64,000 bases of DNA from Sphagnum compactum (lineage: Eukaryota > Bryophyta > Sphagnopsida > Sphagnales), in NCBI GenBank assembly GCA_965153455.1, contig OZ234493.1, positions 34,276,213 to 34,340,212 on the forward strand. The letters run 5' to 3'. Under the pieces are notes generated by a model. It was not told the origin of the DNA. It worked only from the letters and a program-made list of their open reading frames with translations, and searched no databases. Below, piece by piece: positions 11,552-22,800 of the stretch. The translations under genes and the position numbers were made by a program. Every line of letters begins with the position of its first letter. The first letter of the stretch is position 1.

Positions 11552-12064
11552 CTGGGTGTTAGGGGAAGCCGGTGCGTTCCCACTTGAAGAACAGGGTGGT
11601 TATTTACACGGGGACAAGTGGGAACGCTGTCGGTAACTCGTTCCACTAATTGGACGGAAATTTATTACAAATGGAGGAAGTTTGGGAGCTTCGGAGAGTT
11701 TTAGCCGTTCGATAACAGATGCTCTGCCATCGAACGGCGAGAACCTAATGGAAAGTACTAGAAACGTCGTATCCGAGTTTGGCCTTACTCCGCACCTTGG
11801 ATAGTAAGGCTACGGACGTACCGGATGTTGCCTCGTTGGCGAATCGAACGGCTGTGAGTGGTGTAATTCCTTCCCTCTTGCAGACCCTCCTTCAAAGCCT
11901 CTGGCGTTCGTGCACATTTATCTCGCGTTTTCAGAGAAATTGTAGAGCGTTTCCATTGCGTGCTTTGATCGTCGTGCTTTTTCTTGTGCTCGCTTGCCTT
12001 CTCCGATCTGTTGAGCGTCTCTGTCTAAAGCGGTTTGTTCGGTGCAAATTTTGTCTCTCTTTTT

Positions 12065-12068
<4 letters not shown>

Positions 12069-12111
<43 letters not shown>
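12069..12111 (+). repeat. (TC)n microsatellite in the HSP90 leader
   Basis: About 21 TC units lie 53 bp upstream of the HSP90 start codon. Similar CT or GA tracts sit upstream of three other genes in this window (19175-19207, 39577-39609 and 47601-47638). Confidence 0.95.
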
Positions 12112-12113
<2 letters not shown>

Positions 12114-12163
12114 TTTCAGGCTGTTTTGGTCACGTTCTCGTGTTTTCGAGGGTTTTAGAAGCG

Positions 12164-15100
12164 ATGGCGATCGTCTCCGAGGACGAGCAGCAGCAGGGAA
12201 GTGAGATGATAGTGGAGGAGCCGCAGGAGCAGGAGCAGGAGCAGCAGCAGCAGCAGGAGGGTGGGGAGGTAGAGACTTTCGCCTTCCAGGCTGAGATTAA
12301 TCAGTTGCTCAGTCTCATCATCAACACTTTCTACAGCAACAAAGAGATCTTTCTTCGGGAGATTATCTCGAATGCATCTGATGTAAGTCGCCATTCTTAT
12401 AAGCCCACCTCTTTTGTTTTTCAAAGGCCTCAAGTTACCGACGTAATAAGGAGGAAGGAATTTCCGATTTGTAAGAGAACTTAAATGGAAAGCATTATCG
12501 AGAAGGAACGTAAGTCTCCGTTCCGAAGCCTCTTTGGTTTTTCAAGGCCTCAACGTTACCGACATAACATGGAGGAAGGAATTTCCGATTTGTATACTAG
12601 AGGACGTAAATTGGAAAGCATTAAGGAGAAGGAACGCAGTTCTATGTGACTTTGTCTTTCTGGTTCTTAGAATTGCCCTGGGAAGCTTCTGCCTGTTTAT
12701 TGGCCTGTTAGTTCCTTCCATTTCCTGCTCCATGTATATCAAACAAGAGGTTCTGGTGCTGAATGCTGAATGCATTGTGATATGTCTTGGCAGGCATTAG
12801 ATAAGATTCGGTTTGAAGGCCTAACAGACAAAAGCAAGCTGGAGAGTCAGCCCGAGCTCTTCATTCACATTGTTCCAGATAAAACCAACAACACAATTGC
12901 CATTATTGACTCTGGAATTGGGATGACAAAGGCTGGTACGGCCTTACAAACTTCTCTGTAATGTCATTGAAAGTTGTGGTTTTCATTGCTGCCGACTTTG
13001 ATGACTCTTTTCAGTGGATGCTGGTCTTGCAATCAGTGATACCTTTGTTATGTGTCAGTGCTGAGTTTTGGTGTCGAGTCTCTTATGCCTGTGCTTAATG
13101 TATTATGATGTCTTCCTGTGGTTCAGATTTGGTGAACAATCTTGGAACAATTGCAAGGTCAGGAACCAAGTCGTTCATGGAGGCGCTCTCTGCTGGTGCG
13201 GATATTAGCATGATTGGACAGTTTGGAGTGGGATTCTACTCTGCCTACTTGGTTGCTGACAAAGTTGTTGTGACAACTAAGCATAATGATGATGAGCAGT
13301 ATGTATGGGAGTCTCAGGCTGGAGGCTCCTTCACTGTCCGAAGAGACAATGGTATGAACTATGAATATTCAAATCTCTGTTGCAAGGAAGCATGCAGCGC
13401 CCCTAAAAGCAAGGCTGTAACCAAATGCCACTTTTTCAGTCTGTTTTCTTTGGTCAGGGAGACACTGTGATGGCAGTGCAGGAATGTGTGTTATTTCCCT
13501 GCTTGATATATTTTTCTTATACACTTTGTCAGAACTGTTGTTCTGTAGGGGTTCGAGTAATAGTAGTGATACTCATCTGTAAGAGATGGGGTTGAGGTAA
13601 AAGGTAATAGAGTTCAGTAGGTTGGGTTGTTTTCTGTAACTGACAGTATAATGCAGCTTGCTCCATAAGGCCTGTGAAGGTGTGGATAATTGAAGTGTAT
13701 ACATTCCTGCAGGTGAGGACTTGGGCCGAGGCACAAAGATACTCTTGCACCTCAAAGAAGACCAGCTGGAGTATTTGGAGGAAAGGAAGCTGAAGGATTT
13801 AGTGAAAAAACACTCAGAGTTCATCAGCTACCCTATTTCTCTATGGACTGAGAAGACAACTGAGAAAGAGGTGTCAGATGATGACGAGGAGGATAAAGAG
13901 GAGAAGGATGAAGAGGAAGGCAAAATTGAGGAGATCAAGGAGGATGAAGAGAAGGACAAAGCAAAGAAGACAAAGAAGGTGCTTATATGGTTAAGTGGTT
14001 CCTGGTTATGAGAAAGAAGTCTATGGAAATAATTGCATGATGCAATTGACAAAGGTAATGGAAATATCTCAAGTTCCATGAAGACTTTTGTGTCCATACT
14101 CTTTGTGACATGTTGCTGTTGCCATGTGCAGGTGAAGGAGGTTTCACATGAGTGGGCGCTAATAAACAAGCAGAAGCCTATCTGGATGCGACAACCAGAC
14201 CAGATCACCAAGGAGGAGTATGCTGCATTCTACAAAAGCTTGACTAATGATTGGGAGGAGCATTTGGCTGTAAAGCATTTCTCAGTCGAGGGTCAGGTAA
14301 TGTAACAGTGAGTTGTCTTCATCAGTCATCCACTTCTGGTAGTATGTCAGTCTCTTGGATACACGACATTAAGGGTTCTCACTGGTTCCCCATGGGGTTT
14401 GCAGCTGGAGTTCAAGTCAGTACTGTTTGTGCCTAAGAGGGCTCCCTTTGACATGTTTGATGGGCGCAAGAAGCAAAACAATATTAAGCTGTATGTGCGT
14501 CGCGTATTTATAATGGACAACTGTGAGGAGATTATCCCTGAGTATTTGGGTTTTGTGAAGGGCATTGTGGATTCTGAGGATCTTCCCTTGAACATCTCAC
14601 GAGAAATGCTTCAGCAGAACAAGATTCTGAAGGTTTATTTCACTAAACATTGGTGTTCTATTTGTGTGTACAACACATTGAACAGTCTTAGGAGTTGTAT
14701 AGATTGTCCTACAATGTCCAAGCAGTATGGTTGTGTATGTCAAATTACTTGAGCATGCCTCTGGCATCTGCACCATTGTACCTTAACTGCAGATCCTTGT
14801 ATGCCCCATCTTGGCAGGGGAGGATACACATAGATTTTTGACAGTGACTCTCCATTGCAGGTTATCCGAAAGAATATTGTGAAGAAGTGTCTAGAGTTGT
14901 TCAATGAGATTGCAGAGAACAAGGAAGATTATGGAAAATTTTATGAGGCCTTTGGGAAGAACTTAAAACTTGGCATCCATGAGGATTCCCAGAATCGTGC
15001 AAAACTTGCTGGTACTTTCTTCCACTTAGTTCTGTAGTTGTGCTTATTCATTCAATTGTCAACAGTTTAGGATGAAGGTAAGTGGTTGTGATTGTTTGGT

Positions 15101-16656
15101 GTGTTGATGGTGGGCAGTTGTTTGTTTCTTTTCAAAACTCATGAGGGTTCATTGTTTGTCATTTTCAGATTTGCTGAGGTATCAATCAACCAAGTCAGGA
15201 GAAGAGATGACTTCCCTGAAGGACTATGTGACCCGCATGAAAGATGGACAAAAAGACATTTACTACATCACTGGAGAGTCTCGGAAGGCAGTTGAGAACT
15301 CTCCATTCTTGGAGAAGCTGAAGAAGCGGGGTCTTGAAGTCCTCTTCATGGTTGATCCCATTGATGAGTATGCAGGTAGGGATAGCTGCAAGAGGTATTG
15401 GGTCTCTTATGTTTCCTTTCTTTCATGATTTGAATCCTATGTTTTGGGGACTAGGCTTCAGAGCAGCATGAGTATTTATGAAGGAAATTTTTTGGGGAAC
15501 CTTCTGGGGGTTCTGCAGAGACTGCAAGGTCTTTGTGGGAAGTTTGGTACAGTTGTATGTGTTCTACCACAATCTTACATATGGAGACAATCTTAAGCTC
15601 ATCTGTGCTGGTGCAGTCCAACAATTGAAGGAGTATGATGGCAAAAAGTTAGTATCTGCAACGAAAGAGGGTTTGAAATTGGATGAGACAGAGGAGGAGA
15701 AAAAGAAGAAAGAGGAGACAAAAGCTCAGTTTGAGCCTCTTTGCAAAGTTATCAAGGTGCGGAGAGACTGCCAATTTGTATGTCCATGACAGTGTTTGCT
15801 GACAAATGCATGTTCTGGAATTTTTATGGTTTGTGGATGTTTTCAGAAAGTTAATGCTGACTTTTATGAACAGGAAATTCTTGGGGACAAAGTGGAGAAG
15901 GTCCAAGTCTCTGACCGTATTGTGGATTCACCCTGTGTCTTGGTGACGGGCGAGTAAGTCTCAGTCCCTGGTCTCTGTTTGATTAAGGCCTCTTCTTTGC
16001 TAGAATTCTTGATAACTGAAGAAGCTGTCAAATGGATTTAAAGATTTGTAATGCGTCGTATGTAAACTTCTGGATTAATGTAATGTAGATATGGTTGGAG
16101 TGCAAACATGGAGCGAATTATGAAGGCACAAGCACTCCGAGATACTAGTATGGGCAGCTACATGAGCAGCAAGAAGACTCTTGAGATCAATCCGGAGAAC
16201 TCTGTCATGATTGAGTTGCGCAAACGTGTAGATGTCGACAAGTCTGACAAAACGGTCAAGGATCTTGTCTTGTTACTGTTTGAAACGGGTATGTACTGAG
16301 CAAATCATGGCTGCTAAATCTTTTACATCTAGTTGTTTCATCCATTTACCTTGGGAGCCTGCTCAATGCAGCAGGCAAATGTGCTAGTTTAAGTGGAGAA
16401 ATGTGTTGTTATTCTGGTGTTTGGTTACTCTCCTTTGCTACATGATCTGATAAATTCTTTTTACTTCTATACTGCAGCAATGTTGACATCTGGATTTAGC
16501 CTTGATGATCCCAACACCTTTGGCACTCGAATTCACCGGATGATTAAGCTGGGTCTCAGTATTGATGAAGATCCGACTGCTGCTGACGAAGAAGCTGATA
16601 TGCCCACCCTAGAAGACGAGGTAGATGAAGGTAGCCGCATGGAGGAGGTGGATTAA
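12164..16656 (+). CDS. HSP90: Cytosolic heat-shock protein 90 with a Q/E-rich N-terminal extension
   Basis: ATP-dependent cytosolic/nuclear chaperone. Twelve GT-AG exons join in one frame: 12164-12382, 12794-12935, 13127-13351, 13713-13978, 14132-14296, 14405-14632, 14861-15011, 15169-15375, 15617-15756, 15874-15953, 16089-16288 and 16478-16656, giving 733 residues. The N-domain has [20 protein letters not shown], the ATP-site [19 protein letters not shown] and [16 protein letters not shown]. An acidic/lysine charged linker lies near 245-285, then KEVSHEW, then the middle domain ([25 protein letters not shown]). The protein ends in MEEVD, which binds TPR co-chaperones, so it is the cytosolic class rather than ER or organelle. 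Unlike normal cytosolic HSP90s (about 700 residues), it has about 30 extra N-terminal residues rich in Gln and Glu before ETFAFQ. The start is the first ATG in the exon 1 frame. Twelve exons is many for this class. Confidence 0.97.
12408..12640. repeat. Tandem duplication inside HSP90 intron 1
   Basis: Two copies of about 120 bp (starting near 12408 and 12529) share TTTTTCAA(A)GGCCTCAA, GGAGGAAGGAATTTCCGATT and GGAAAGCATTA. They are diverged by several substitutions and small indels. The duplicate lies wholly within the intron. Confidence 0.8.
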
Positions 16657-17869
16657 TTTTGGCAGGCAGAAACGATGGTGGCAGATGTATCAAGTCTTGG
16701 TTCCTCGACCGAGTGCGTCAATTTACAAGTGGGTTTTTGACCTCCAGAAAGGACTAAAAAGGTGGTGCTGTAGTTGCAATCTGGATATATGTCTAAAATG
16801 AGGTAAAAAAGCTTTTTCCATCAGAGACTGTTATCATATGCACACTATAGTAGTAGTGACCAGTAAATGATGTAATCTCTCCTTTAATGCAAATATGTTT
16901 GTCTAAATATCTCCTTTAATACAAATACATGTGAGAGCAATCTATGTAGCCTACTTCATTGCTATGTGGTGTTTCCTCATTGGCAGTGGAACACTATTGG
17001 AGGGATTTACCCTAAACTGGTGCAATTTTTGAGGTTTCTTGTTTCACGACAGTGTGTCCGGGGACCCATGTACATCCAGTGATCTGGTGTATGTTCTGAA
17101 CCCTACTCAAAATGGGAACTCAGAATAGCTCCAGAAGAAGTGCCAATTCCCATTGATTCAAACAACGGGCTATTTTTTATGTGAACCAATTGATACACTG
17201 GGGCTTCAAAACTGTGCATTTCAAAGAAATCCACTAGTTAATTCTGTGATGATAATAATGTTTTTTTTTTCACAGCATGAGGTTCCAAGAACTCAGAAAT
17301 TTCATGCAAGTGAGGATGCTTGTATGAAATACACAATGAGTTGACAAGGTCCTGTTGTTTGATTGTTTGATACTCACAAATGTTGACAGAAGAAGAAGAA
17401 GAAGACTCAAGACGTGAGTGCATCCCAAATCAAGAGACTGATTTACTGACAGAAGAAGAAGAAGAAGACCCAAGACCTGAGTGCGTCCCAAATCAAGAGA
17501 CTGATTTCCAAACGCAAACAAATCGGTTCCTCTAGGAAAACCCCCCAAAAAAATACTAGCACAGAGATACAAATTTGTCCTCTCCTCCTCCTGTCTTGAT
17601 TCATCTTTTTGATATTTTTGTTGCAGGAGTTGTTGCTCTACTGTTGTTAGCTTACTACTCCTCCCTGTGCAGCATGCATGCATGCATGCATTCATGCAAT
17701 GCAAGCAAGAAAGCAAGCAAACAAGAGAGTACCCCACACCCTCAATTCTGGTTTGCACAATTAGCTGACTGAAGATGATCTGCAGAATTTGCTTCTGTGG
17801 AAAAGATGGATGGATCTCTGTAACCAAAAAAAATGGTTCTCTGTTTTAGCTTTTATGATGGCTACCTAG
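16657..17869. other. Convergent 3' flanks of HSP90 and the rhomboid gene
   Basis: This holds the 3' UTRs of the two facing genes. No further gene is supported. It contains a 63-bp tandem duplication (17385-17508) and a (GCAT)n run with RY-type palindromes near 17671-17690. No clear AATAAA was placed for either gene. Confidence 0.5.
17385..17508. repeat. Tandem duplication, 63 bp, two copies
   Basis: Each copy begins GACAGAAGAAGAAGAAGAAG and continues through CAAGAC, GAGTGC and CCCAAATCAAGAGACTGATT. The copies start at 17385 and 17448 and differ at a few bases. Confidence 0.85.
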
Positions 17870-19031
17870 TTAACACTGCCATTTGCTGGTAGGAACACAG
17901 TTGAGGTAATGGCACCAGGAGCAGTTCTTGCTGGCATTGATTCCCGTGAAGAGAGTGGCACAAGCTGCTGCATACAAACCAACTAGCAGAATCACAGATG
18001 CAACCATGCAAACAATCTGGTACACTTTGTACTTTCTGTTGATGATCATGGCCACAACGTCTGCATGATCAACAACAGTTCCAGCTCCTCCTCCTCCGCC
18101 TCCTAAGTATGGAAGCAGCTGATGATGATGATGATCTGAACCACCAGCCTTGTCGTTATTCTTCTTCTTCTTCTTGTACCCCTTGTGCACGCGCATGAGA
18201 ACCGCAAACCCCAACAGGAATCCAGCTAAGAACCCACCACTGTGTGCGAAATTGTCGACGAATGGCATCAAACCTAACGCGAGATTGATGAACAGAAGCA
18301 AGAGCAGTGTGACCAACGACGCGCACTTGCTGCTGTTCTCATGGTGAGACCAGTTTGTGAGAAGCTCGGCAAGAGTTGCACCTAATAACCCAAAGAGTGC
18401 ACCTGATGCACCCACCGAGACTTGATCCTCCTCCAGGAACAGCGCAGAAAGCAAACTGCCTCCGATTCCTGACAAGAGATAAATGAGTCCGATCCTCAGA
18501 GCTCCGAACTCCATCTCCATGCGAATACCCACGAGGAGAAGAGCGAGGATGTGAGCAAGTAAGTGGAAGAGACCTGCGTGCAACCAGATGCAAGTCACGA
18601 GACGCCATGCCTGGTGATGGTGTGGTTGTTGTTGCGAGATGACTAAACTTCGCTGCAACCCGCCCATCTTGTCACGGAGCGTCACGGCAGATGGACCCAG
18701 CAGCGGATTCTCGTGCCAGGGTTGGAAGGAGAATCTGTGCAACCACGGGAGGATGCAAGACTTCTTCTGGAGCTGCTGCTCAGCGCTTTGTACTGGGCAA
18801 TTGTTGTAGTACATGGTGACGATGAAGACAGCGATGTTGGCAATTATGAGAATGGAGACGAGGAAAGGAATGTGTTTCCTCCGACGACTCCGCTTTTGTT
18901 CTGAGCTTGCTGCTGGCTGTAGCGGACTCATCGTGTGAGGCGGTGATGGTTCGAAGTTGTATTGCCCGTGTGCATTCTTCCTGCCCTTGAATGGCGAGCT
19001 GCCGCCATCACGCGGGCTCAGATCCACTGGC

Positions 19032-19033
<2 letters not shown>
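17870..19033 (-). CDS. RBL: Rhomboid-family intramembrane serine protease (plant RBL type)
   Basis: Single exon, 387 residues, close to Arabidopsis RBL1 in length. It probably cleaves membrane proteins in the Golgi or secretory system. A basic cytosolic N-terminus (KRSRRRKH, 47-54) precedes TM1 (55-76). The catalytic core has AWRLVTCIWLHAGLFHLLA (142-160), then GASGALFG with nucleophile Ser210, then DNFAHSGGFLAGFLLG with catalytic His264. The C-terminus carries a last TM (about 338-362) and the plant-specific CSWCHYLNCVPTSKWQC end. Low-complexity HHHH (301-304) and a six-glycine run (311-316) sit in a cytosolic loop. The residue four after the loop-1 His157, normally the oxyanion Asn, is His161. 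The start ATG at 19033 is preceded by a (TGATGA)n microsatellite, so a longer open frame upstream encodes only polyisoleucine and GA-tract residues and is not used. Confidence 0.95.
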
Positions 19034-19062
<29 letters not shown>

Positions 19063-19171
19063 GGGGTGTGTGGGTGGGTGTTCTCTTCTTCTTCCAGAAT
19101 TCGACTATTGCACTAGACTTGAAACAGCTCCTTGATCCATGTGAGGCCGGAGATGAGCACACAACCCCACC

Positions 19172-19210
<39 letters not shown>

Positions 19211-19350
19211 ATCTGCTGTCAAACCGCCAAAACTCCACCATTCAAAAAACACGTCTCCAACAACCTCCTTCACCTCTACAATCCCAACTTCCACAACAAC
19301 ACCACCAGTTGCAGCAACAACAACTACAAGTTAGTAGATTGATCTGATCC
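19034..19350 (-). promoter_or_regulatory. 5' leader of the rhomboid gene
   Basis: Directly upstream of the start codon, the - strand carries an (ATC)n run (19034-19062) and, at 19175-19207, a (GA)n tract (CT on the + strand). Both are typical of plant leaders. No TATA box was identified. Confidence 0.45.
19175..19207. repeat. (CT)n microsatellite upstream of the rhomboid gene
   Basis: Sixteen or so CT units on the + strand (GA on the rhomboid sense strand), about 140 bp upstream of its start codon. Confidence 0.95.
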
Positions 19351-19384
19351 TGCAGAGCACCAAAAGGGCCAGAACAAAAGAATC

Positions 19385-19735
19385 CAGCTGGGGTGGGAGG
19401 CGGACCAAAAACCCAAAACCAAAACCAAAGATCCTTTGGTAACAACAACAGGAGCTGGACAATCAGCTGTGCCAGGGGAGCAAAAAACCAGAACCAAAAC
19501 TAAACCTTTGACAACAACTCGGAGAGCTGGAGGATCAGCTGTGTACTAGAGGAGCAAAAACCAAAACCAAAACCAAAACCAAACCAAACCAAACCTCTGG
19601 GAACAACTCCAAGAGCTGGAGGAATCAGCTGTACTAGGGGAGCAAAAACCAGAACCGAAACCAGACCTTTTGGCAACAAGCTGAAGAGCTGAAGAAGGAT
19701 CAGCAGCAGCTGTTACTAGAGCAGCAAGAAGATGA
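19385..19735. repeat. Four-copy imperfect repeat upstream of the rhomboid gene
   Basis: Four units of about 70-90 bp share the order AACCAAAACC-like run, then AACAACWC, GAGCTGGA, ATCAGCTG and GGAGCAAAAACCAGAACC. The repeated GATCAGCTGT blocks occur near 19461, 19532, 19626 and 19700. Copies differ by indels, especially in the AACC run. On the rhomboid sense strand the repeats lie 350-700 bp upstream of the start codon. Confidence 0.75.
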
Positions 19736-19794
19736 AAATTTTAAGCTCCAAATTTTCAACCACACAAGCCCTTCTCAAAAACAAGTTAAAGTAT

Positions 19795-19831
<37 letters not shown>
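19795..19831. repeat. (TAG)n microsatellite
   Basis: About twelve AGT/TAG units in a row, interrupted only at the ends. Confidence 0.95.
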
Positions 19832-19832
<1 letters not shown>

Positions 19833-19835
19833 TAG

Positions 19836-22800
19836 CTTCATTTCTTTCTGCCATGGAAAGCTTCATTTCATTCCTAGAGCAGTCTCACCAGTGCAGCACC
19901 AACTAACAACAACAACAACAATAATGAAGCTCTTCCCCCTTCCATGACAGAAATAGGAAGTTTTTGACACCCAGTTTTTTTCTAAACTCAGTGTGAGTGA
20001 AAATGGGTTTGAAAATAAAAGTTCCATTTTTGTGATGCTCTTCTCTTTAGCCTACTTGTTTGCTGTTATTACCCCATTTCAGTCTAAATAAATATATGGT
20101 ACCACCACCCAATGCCCCATGTTTCCATTGTTTGGAAATATATTTTTACAGACAGGCTACTTATTACTACCTTGACAACTTCAAAACTAATTAATTATAT
20201 TGTTTTCAGAAATGTTGAAAAAGTTTCAGAAAAAAACAGAAAGAAAAAAAATAAAAAAGATTTTTTTTTTCATAACAAATATTCTGTGAAGGAAAATATT
20301 TTTAAAATCTTCAAGAATATTCTATTTGTTTGGAAATGAAATTTTCAAAATTAATTAATTATTTATTTATTTTCAACAAATATGTGTTGAAGCCTAGGTA
20401 CTATGATGGTCTCAAACTTTTATGATCTTCTTTCTTTTCTTCTTTGTTGTCCCTGTTCTTTCAGAGGGACAAGGGATATAGGCCTTAGGTGAACCAAAAA
20501 TCTACACTTGCACCATGGTCAAAATCTCAAATTATTTTGGGTTTGCTTCTAAACATTATACTATTAATTATGGTCAAAATCTCAAATTATTTTGGGTTTG
20601 CTCCTAAACATTATACTATTAATTATGGTCAAAATCTCAAATTATTTTGGGTTTGCTTCTAAACATTATACTATTAATTATCTACATTATTTTGATTATT
20701 TGGGGGTCCTCATACTAAATTAGGTTCTTTGAGTTCAAATCTTAACATTATAAAGTTTGCCACCAAGAGTTCCATATTGCCACCCAAGAAGGTGAAGGTT
20801 ACCCCGAGGTGTTGTTGTTTCACCTTGGTTGAGATTTAGTAGAATTGTAAGATTTGGAGCAATGCATAATATACTTAATTTGTTGGTGAATACCTTATGA
20901 CAAAGAGTGAAAAAAAATTTCAACCCTGAGAGAATTTGTTAGAAATGACCTTGGTACTTGTGTTTATTATTTCAAACATATAATGACTAGTTTTTAGGCT
21001 TTAGCAATCTTCTTAGAGATATTGATATTTTGGGTTCAAGTTAAAGATTGCTTTTTCTATAATAAATTTTCAAATGAAACAATCAATTTTATGACACAAT
21101 TGAACCAAGAATCATTCACAAGAAGATTTAGCCAATTCTAGCCATAAATGAGATATGAAAATTGTGTACTTAAGTGTCCTTCTATATTCTATATTGTTGG
21201 CTACCTATTGAAACTACTCTTAAAAAAACCTAGTGAATTTTTTTTATTTTGAAAAAGTAATTATGAAAATTTGAATATTTAAAACAAATGTAAAATCCTA
21301 CCGTATAGGTAAAAATTTGGCCAAACTTTTCCCCCAAAAAAACCACTAACTAGGGATACAAATCACATTTTGGAACTTAAAATTTTTTTCACTTTCATTT
21401 TTTGTGTTAGACTATCCAAGATGGAAGAGAATTTGCATAGATGCAATATTTGAATTACAATTTGGCTTGAATTTAGGAATCAATTTGTGGTTGATAACTT
21501 AAGACATTAGATAGTTAAATTTTTTTGGTAATTGCTTAACCATATTACATGGTGTTCTAATATCTCATGATTTGAATGTTCCATAAAATGCAAAGGTCCT
21601 TACATCATGATAATATCCTTAAATTGCACTACTTGTATTTGTTTTCTCCAAAACAACACACACACACACACATAAACAAAAAGCCATAGTTTTGTTTTTT
21701 GTTTTTTTTTAAATGATCAAATCCTAAGGGAACTGTTGAAGATTTCATTCATATACCTATCTCATTTCCTACAAAGACGAAGGCGAAGTTGCTGACATTT
21801 TGATGAAATGTCTGGAATAATTCCTTGATGAATAATATTTTGATTTTATGAATTTAATGTTGCTAAGATTTTTCACTTGTTTTACACATTGTTCAACCAT
21901 GCAAAACAACCAACAAATCGTTGTGGACATGGTCCAAAGTTGTAATCAACAATTTTGCATAAGGATTGAATGAAAAAGAATTCTTGGGCTTGTTTCCATT
22001 ATTTTGTTCATATTATAATATGATTTTGGAATCAAATATTTGAATAGTTGAAATTGATTACATACTAATGCCAATGTAAGTAGAGTTGTGAAAGAATTGT
22101 AAATGATGTTGGCCTTATTAAGTTCATGAATGAGTTACTAACCTAATTATTTCATACAAATTTTTAAATTAACTTGTTCAAAGGTGTTGCAAGGATTGTT
22201 GTGAACTCCATTCACAACATTTAGAATGATTATTATCTTCAAGAAGTAGGTAATCACATGTTATATGAATTTTGGACATGTTCACATCAGGAAATGTCAT
22301 AGATTGTCAATTTAAGCTAAAATTTTCCCTTTCACATTATCATAATAAAAAAAATCATTTTTGTGAGAGCACATCATTATTTATTGTCAAGTTAAACTTG
22401 TCATATCACCATTTGTGCATTAAAAAATCATCCCTATTTATTGTTTTTTCATATGGTCGAGGGCTAACTATCCTTCTTTTGGCCATTGATCCAATTTAAA
22501 TGTTCCTTAAAAGTCCATGAGTTCACACAACCTTATAGGACCAATACTTTCAACTTCAAGAACATTTGTTTAAAAGTGGGTTATTAGTGATAACAATAAA
22601 ATCATCACATTGTGAATTTCAAAAAAAGATGAGTCCTTCTTAATAGAACCAACTTATTACAATGTAATGTAAAAGTATTGCCAAGATGTATCAATAAATT
22701 TGTATTAAACTAAGTTTCAAGCCTTTTGTTCATTTGATAAAATAAGAAATCCTCAACAATAGATTTATTATTCAAAACACAAACAATCAGCATGTAATAA

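Larger units (their letters stand above)
11405..12163 (+). promoter_or_regulatory. HSP90 promoter and 5' leader
   Basis: GC-richer DNA upstream of the HSP90 start. Perfect inverted repeats are GCGTTCCCACTTG (11574-11586) with CAAGTGGGAACGC (11615-11627), GCCGTTCGAT (11704-11713) with ATCGAACGGC (11729-11738), and GGTAAGTTT/AAACTTACC at about 11474-11492. At 11539-11551 the string GAACTTTGGAGAA matches a three-unit heat-shock element (GAAnnTTCnnGAA) except for one base. A (TC)n tract at 12069-12111 is followed by ACTTTTCAGG, so it could be the polypyrimidine tract of a leader intron ending at 12119, although no donor was identified. Confidence 0.5.

Noticed and set aside
19034-19294. 87 extra N-terminal residues for the rhomboid protein
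   Set aside because: They would be encoded by the ATC microsatellite and the GA tract (polyisoleucine, Arg-Glu repeats), and family proteins start near MPVDL-like sequence.
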